Assembly (NCBI GenBank): GCA_013350335.1
Contig: CM023541.1
Coordinates: forward strand, 66,292,608-66,356,607
Source of the DNA: Chimonanthus salicifolius
Lineage: Eukaryota; Streptophyta; Magnoliopsida; Laurales; Calycanthaceae
Direction of reading: 5' to 3'
Length of the DNA stretch: 64,000 bases
Shown here: positions 59,311-64,000 of the stretch, piece by piece
Numbering within the stretch: the first letter of the stretch is position 1
How the letters are laid out: the number at the start of each line of letters is the position of its first letter
Position numbers and translations under genes: made by a program
The notes under the pieces: generated by a model
What the model saw: only the letters and a program-made list of their open reading frames with translations
Told to the model about the DNA's origin: nothing
Database searches by the model: none

Positions 59311-62300
59311 TGCAACACCCCGATTTCTCAAAGATATGAATATTTAGGAAAATGCCCCTGGATTGGTAAATTTAATAATTATGATGTTAAATGAGAAAAT
59401 GGTGGGACCCATTACTCAAACTAAGATCCTATGAACATATTATAAGGGTCAAATTATAATGGATGAGTAATGTACATCAAATTGGGTCAAAGAATTCTCA
59501 ATGATTGGAATAATTATGAAAATGCCCCTGGATTGGTGAATTCAATAAATATGATTGTAAATAAGGAAATGGTGGGGCCCATTGCTCAAATTAAGGTCAT
59601 GTGAACACATTATGAATGTTAAGTTTAATTGGATGGGTAATTTTCATCATTTGGGTCAAAAATGGCTAAATGGGTCAAAGGGCCCAAATGGGACCCATCG
59701 GGTCTTACTGGATTATTTGACCGTTTTGTGAATTTAAATTAAATGGGGTTAAGCCTATCTGATTGGAAATCAAGTGGAGAAGAAATGGGTAGGCTTGATC
59801 CATATGTGAAAACCATTTACAAATGACCAAAATACCATAATTGGGTCATGGAGTCAAAATCTTGTCAAGGAGCTAAAAGTGGACCCAACGGGTCGAGTTG
59901 ATTATGGTTGACCGTGTGGACCCTCAAGGGAGCTAAAACACGAGTCAAATCAGTTGAGTGGGACTGAGGTGAGTTGGAATTAAATCAAGTAGTGAGTCAA
60001 CTCAAGTGCATTAAATGAAATGCATTAAGTATAGTGAGTCGGACATGTGAGTTGGGTGAGTCAAAATGGAAGTCAATGGGACTGTAAATCAGTGAGTTTA
60101 GAGGGAATGTAAAGAGGTTGGCTCAGCTTTAACCACCAAAACAAGTCCCACACGTTGGGGACTTGTTTGGGGTGATTTCCATGGTGTATGTTAAATGAGA
60201 TGCATGGGAATGAGAAAAGATTGCATGGGGCTGCCAAAGGGTGTGTTGGAAGTGCCAAGGGGTGCTTTGCTTGGCTGCAAGTGACTCCTTGGTTTGTGCA
60301 AGGTTAGATGAGGAGTAAATGGGTGATATGGGGCTGTTTAACAAAAGCAGCCAACACCCATGCTTGGCCGAATTTACATGCCAAAAGTCTTAGAATTCCC
60401 ATCTTTCTCTCCCTCTCTCAAGAACACTCTCTTGGCCAAATTTCATCTTGGTGATTTTACCAGTGATTTATGCTTCTAACCAGCTGAGACAAAGGAAGAA
60501 AGAAAGAAGGAAACAAGAGGGAAGAAGGCAAGGAGCAAAGGCATAAGAAAAGCTTGGAATTTGGTAACTATTTCCATGGACTTTTGGTTAATAAAATGGG
60601 TGTGTCTTGGGCCATGGTGATGGCCTATTACACCAGGGTTTTAACCTTGATTAGTGGAGGATTTAAAATGGTAAAAATAACCATTGGGTTAGGCCACCAT
60701 GGAGGGCCGAACCCCATGTAAAAGATTGCTCGGTTTTCATGTTTTGAAACATGAAAACCATGGATTTTATGGACTGATTTTTGGGTTTGATTTAAGAATC
60801 AAATACATGTAATTGAAAGGATTATAGACCTGTATCTGAATATCAGAAAAGGCGGAAGTTTTTATGGTCTAAATCTGTGGATTAAAAGATGGAAATGAAC
60901 CATTGGGTTCGGCCACTTTGCATGGCCGAACCCCATGGAAACAAGTGGTTGGTTTTGATGGTTTTTGGAAGTTAAAACCATATAAGTTGGGACTGATATT
61001 AGATGATGGTAATAGATTTAAAATGCATGTTTTAAGAAGGTTAAAACATGGATTTGGATGTTTGGTTCAGACCCAAGGTTAATGATTAAATGTTTCAAAA
61101 CCAAAGGGCATGGTGTTCGGCCAATAAGCATGGCCGAACCCTATGAAATTGGGTTAGTGATTGGATGATGTTTAATTAGTAAAACTCGGTAATAATATGT
61201 TGTTTATTACATGATGATTGGTGGTTTAAAAATAGTAAATATAACCATTGGGTTCGGCCACCATGGAGGGCCAAACCCAATGTAAAATATTGTGGGTTTT
61301 CATGTTGGGAAACATGGAAACCATGGACCTTTATGGACTGTTTTTGTATGAATTTAATTAGAGGGTTCTAAGAGGTATAAAGGCAGCAATATGATACTGA
61401 TATTGCATGATTTAAATAACACCTAATGCATGTTTGAAGGATCAATTCATGGACATAGTGTTCGTCCAACTTGAATGGCCGAACCCCGTGAAAGAGATTG
61501 ATGATTGTTTTGAATTTAAAGAGTTAGAAACCATTCAATATCATGGGGTTTCTATGGGATTTTAAATAGAATTATGATTACTCTTTTTATGGCTAAGATG
61601 CATGATAAATGATGAAAGATCATTAGGAGAATTGGATTCAAAGAACCATGAGGTTCGGCCATGTGAGTGGCTGAACCCCATGGGTTACTTTATGGTTTTT
61701 ATTTGGTTTGCATAGGGTTATGCTTACTAATTGGGTTGTGTGATTTTGATTCAAGAATCATGTAGGTATCTATGTACTTAATATCAGTAAATAACCAAGC
61801 ATGTTGATGGACTTTATGCTAATTCATAGTGAACGGGTTAAATAGCTTAAGCTTATGAGTAGTAGTTGGTAATGGTTCTATGTTGATTTAAAAGGTTTAA
61901 AATACCCTAATGGAGAACCATGTGGTAATGGATAAAGGAACCATTGGGTTCGGCCAAATGTATAGCCGAACCCCATGGAGTAAGTTTGGTGGATTAAAGA
62001 TTGGACAGCCCAATGGCAAATCTGTGAATACAAGTCAAATGAAGGGATTGATCAAAGGACTTACGAGAGAGATCAAATCTAAAGTGGGTAAGGTTCGGCC
62101 ATGGGTTTGGCCGAACCCCACAAGATGTTCTTTTGGGTTTTATATGAGAATGGACATTTAAATGCTAGTATTGATTTACTGTTACATGATAAGGTAACGG
62201 AACATGAACGACGAGCGAGTCGTGACCGGGAGAAGCTCAAAAAGGAACGGATATTTAAACAAAGCTTCAGTAGGTTTCCTACCTACTTGTAACCACAGTT

Positions 62301-63263
62301 TTACCCAGTTTTCTCATGAGACTCTTGTTTTACTTTATGTGTTTCAAATGATATATTATGCATTAACAAATGGCATACAGGCATTGGCATCTCATGCATA
62401 GACATGGGATAATGAATGAGGTTCTACAGTGTTGCAATTTATGGGTTACGTCCTGCCTCAGTGGTGCAAGTCACGCCAGGAGGAGTAACATGATGATCAT
62501 AGTCACATTGGTCTCCTTAAGCGATGTGAGTCCCACCAGGAGGACTCATACGTGATATGAATCAGTCAATGATGAAGAGATGAAAGTGTGTTGTAATTTA
62601 CCTTGTCGGTGCAAGGCACGTCAAGTGATGGCTATGAATGTACATGATGGGGGATGCTCATTGCATGTGCATACTTCATAGCATTGTTTTACCTGTTTTG
62701 ATGATCATGTATTATGATATGTATATGCATGTTTTATATGCTAACATGTGGTAGCCCTGACTCGGGAACCTACTGGGCGCGTTGATCTAACGCCCTAATT
62801 CTATCCTCGGAGGAGAATGCAGGTACAAGTAAAGGGAAAAGGAAGGTCGATGACCGGGAGGAGAGCCAAGCCTAAGCGCTTGAATGTTGGACTGGACTAA
62901 TTTATAATTGCTGTTTATTTGATACTTTATTATGGACATATAATAAAGTAGTTACTTGCTATGGTTTGCTTAGGATATTGACAATGGATGGTTGATTTAT
63001 GTAATTATTATTTGAGACTGGTACTGGCTATCTTTTCATATTATTCCGCAGTTAACTTATATTATTCCGCAAGTTGATATTAGTTCCATGTGTGTTCATT
63101 ATCATGGTCTAGTCCATGTACACATGGGTGGCCAGTTAAGGTTCAGACTTGGGTAGTCTGAACTTAACTCGCGTCGTGACGCCGCCCGCTCTCTTTTGAT
63201 GTTTTATAATTACTTTAAAAAAAAATTAGACTCTGAAATTCTCGGAAAGGGCGGGGCGTTACA
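59311..63263 (+). repeat. 5' LTR (copy E) of a ~4-kb-LTR element running off the window
   Basis: Starts TGCAACACCCCG (TGTAAC mutated) and ends GGGGCGTTACA, followed by primer site and leader, so it is a 5' LTR rather than a solo LTR. About 170 bp of the U3 start are tandemly duplicated (aatgcccctggattgg at 59351 and 59521). About eight palindromes lie between 60680 and 62120, H1 at 62775-62795 and H2 at 63135-63168. Closest to copy D over its first ~2 kb. The second LTR and the duplication lie outside the window. Confidence 0.88.
63135..63168 (+). other. hairpin H2 in LTR copy E
   Basis: GTTAAG, G, TTCAGACT, TGGGT, AGTCTGAA, CTTAAC. Same inner stem as copy D; only the loop differs. Confidence 0.8.
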
Positions 63264-63330
63264 GTTGGTATCAGAGCGAACATGAGCTCATAACTTAACT
63301 GATACCAACGTTACAGTTGGTATCAGAGCG
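63264..63330 (+). promoter_or_regulatory. primer binding site repeated with an inverted copy between
   Basis: GTTGGTATCAGAGCG at 63264-63278, its complement CTGATACCAAC at 63299-63309, a six-base U5 relic GTTACA (63310-63315), and GTTGGTATCAGAGCG again at 63316-63330. The first two form an 11-bp inverted repeat around about 24 bases. Only the last copy leads into the normal leader. Confidence 0.9.
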
Positions 63331-63760
63331 AAACGGGAAGTTGAATCATCGAAGTAAGATTAAGACGGTTTCATGTCTCACTGACGGATAAGAATCCCAA
63401 CTGACCGACTCTTCGGAGTTTGCTGACTGGGGGCCGGATTAATTTACTTCGAGTGACTCAGACTGAATAATCAATCTGAGAACAACAATGAAAGATAGCA
63501 AAGTAAAGTACACTCATCATAACTGGATATGTCAAACATAGCAAAGTAGGATGTACTCTCCTGAAACTCCCACAATGAAAAACAAACAACAGGAATTTAG
63601 AGATTTCCCCAGAAACAAAAGAAAACAAAGAGTGTTGATTTGGCAATCTTCCCAAACAAAGTACATGATATTATGCATGATCAAATTCCCTGAAAACCAA
63701 GAGTGGTTTATTTAGAATTATTGTTGAATATTCTTGTGTTTTAAATGTTGTGGCACAGAT
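63331..63760 (+). other. leader of the right-hand element
   Basis: Matches the Tekay-family leader (gaaacgggaagttgaatc, ggactgggggccgg-like block, caggaatttagagatt). It diverges from the other copies after about 63610, before the reading frame. Nothing else is seen in it. Confidence 0.82.
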
Positions 63761-64000
63761 ATGTCAAGCAACGAGGAATACATTGAGTTATGGGATAAAG
63801 GGACACGTAGTTGTCCGGTAGATTTGGTATCGACTTCCAACAGTATCAGCATGGAAGTTAATGTGGACCTTCAGGAGGGACCTCCTGAGGAAGAAGAAGA
63901 GGATCTAGCACCTTTTCTGGAGGATCCTATTGCAGATGTTCCTATTATAATGGAATCCCTTGGGGAGATAGATCCCTACGATACATGTGAGTTGTGCAAT
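63761..64000 (+). CDS. start of an open frame of the right-hand element, cut by the window end
   Basis: ATG at 63761 begins MSSNEEYIELWDKGTRSC and stays open for 80 codons to the last base. The product is strongly acidic (PPEEEEEDLAPFLED) and lacks the MAPKKK start and HEK repeats of the gag at 37419, although the upstream leader is shared. It occupies the gag position, so a divergent Gag is the simplest reading; an extra ORF or unrelated cargo in a non-autonomous relative is possible. I do not recognise a domain. Confidence 0.5.
   Translation, partial: MSSNEEYIELWDKGTRSCPVDLVSTSNSISMEVNVDLQEGPPEEEEEDLAPFLEDPIADVPIIMESLGEIDPYDTCELCN

Overview
The window is nuclear DNA of a flowering plant and is built almost entirely of nested LTR retrotransposons inside an older tandem-repeat array. 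Plant origin is inferred from Ty3/gypsy chromovirus proteins with a C-terminal chromodomain (Tekay/Del type), tRNA-Met-type primer binding sites (TGGTATCAGAGC), a Ty1/copia gag of the plant UBN2/DUF4219 type and a plant TRIM-like LTR. I see no host gene, tRNA or rRNA. The species cannot be named from the sequence.

Layout, oldest layer first. (0) A GC-rich array of 21-bp and ~22-bp repeats with a conserved ~125-bp core fills 1-3102 and resumes at 58068-59310. (1) One old, decayed Tekay-like element (3103-58067, LTRs ~2.6 kb) sits in that array and is the scaffold for most of the window. (2) Its 5' LTR was hit by a ~4.3-kb solo LTR (3578-12562, with an inverted relative nested at 7086-11774), a truncated LTR copy (13208-17143) and a gag-only copia element (17576-26164). 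Its pol was hit by a 19.9-kb composite (28695-48601). Its 3' LTR was hit by a recombinant LTR copy (51762-55884). (3) A further ~4-kb-LTR element begins at 59311 and runs off the window, with an open reading frame at its right end.

The most unusual objects are two composites, one inside the other (28695-48601 and 40847-44159). Each is flanked by a perfect 5-bp target-site duplication (GGGAG and GTCGC). Each has its LTRs inverted, so both outer termini are the U5 end. Each is a mosaic of antisense gag/leader and sense pol/LTR pieces, mostly joined at short homologies. They look like cDNAs assembled by strand-to-strand template switching that integrase still inserted. The larger one is centred on a palindrome of two inverted 195-bp TRIM-like LTRs joined to the Tekay leader at the shared primer binding site.

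The ~4-kb LTR family carries further structure: up to nine spaced palindromes (GGTTCGGCCA...TGGCCGAACC) per copy, and two hairpins toward the U5 end, one showing compensatory base changes between subfamilies. The best protein-coding potential is the antisense Tekay gag-pol at 32789-37419, broken by one frameshift and one nonsense codon, and the partial sense pol at 39653-44508.
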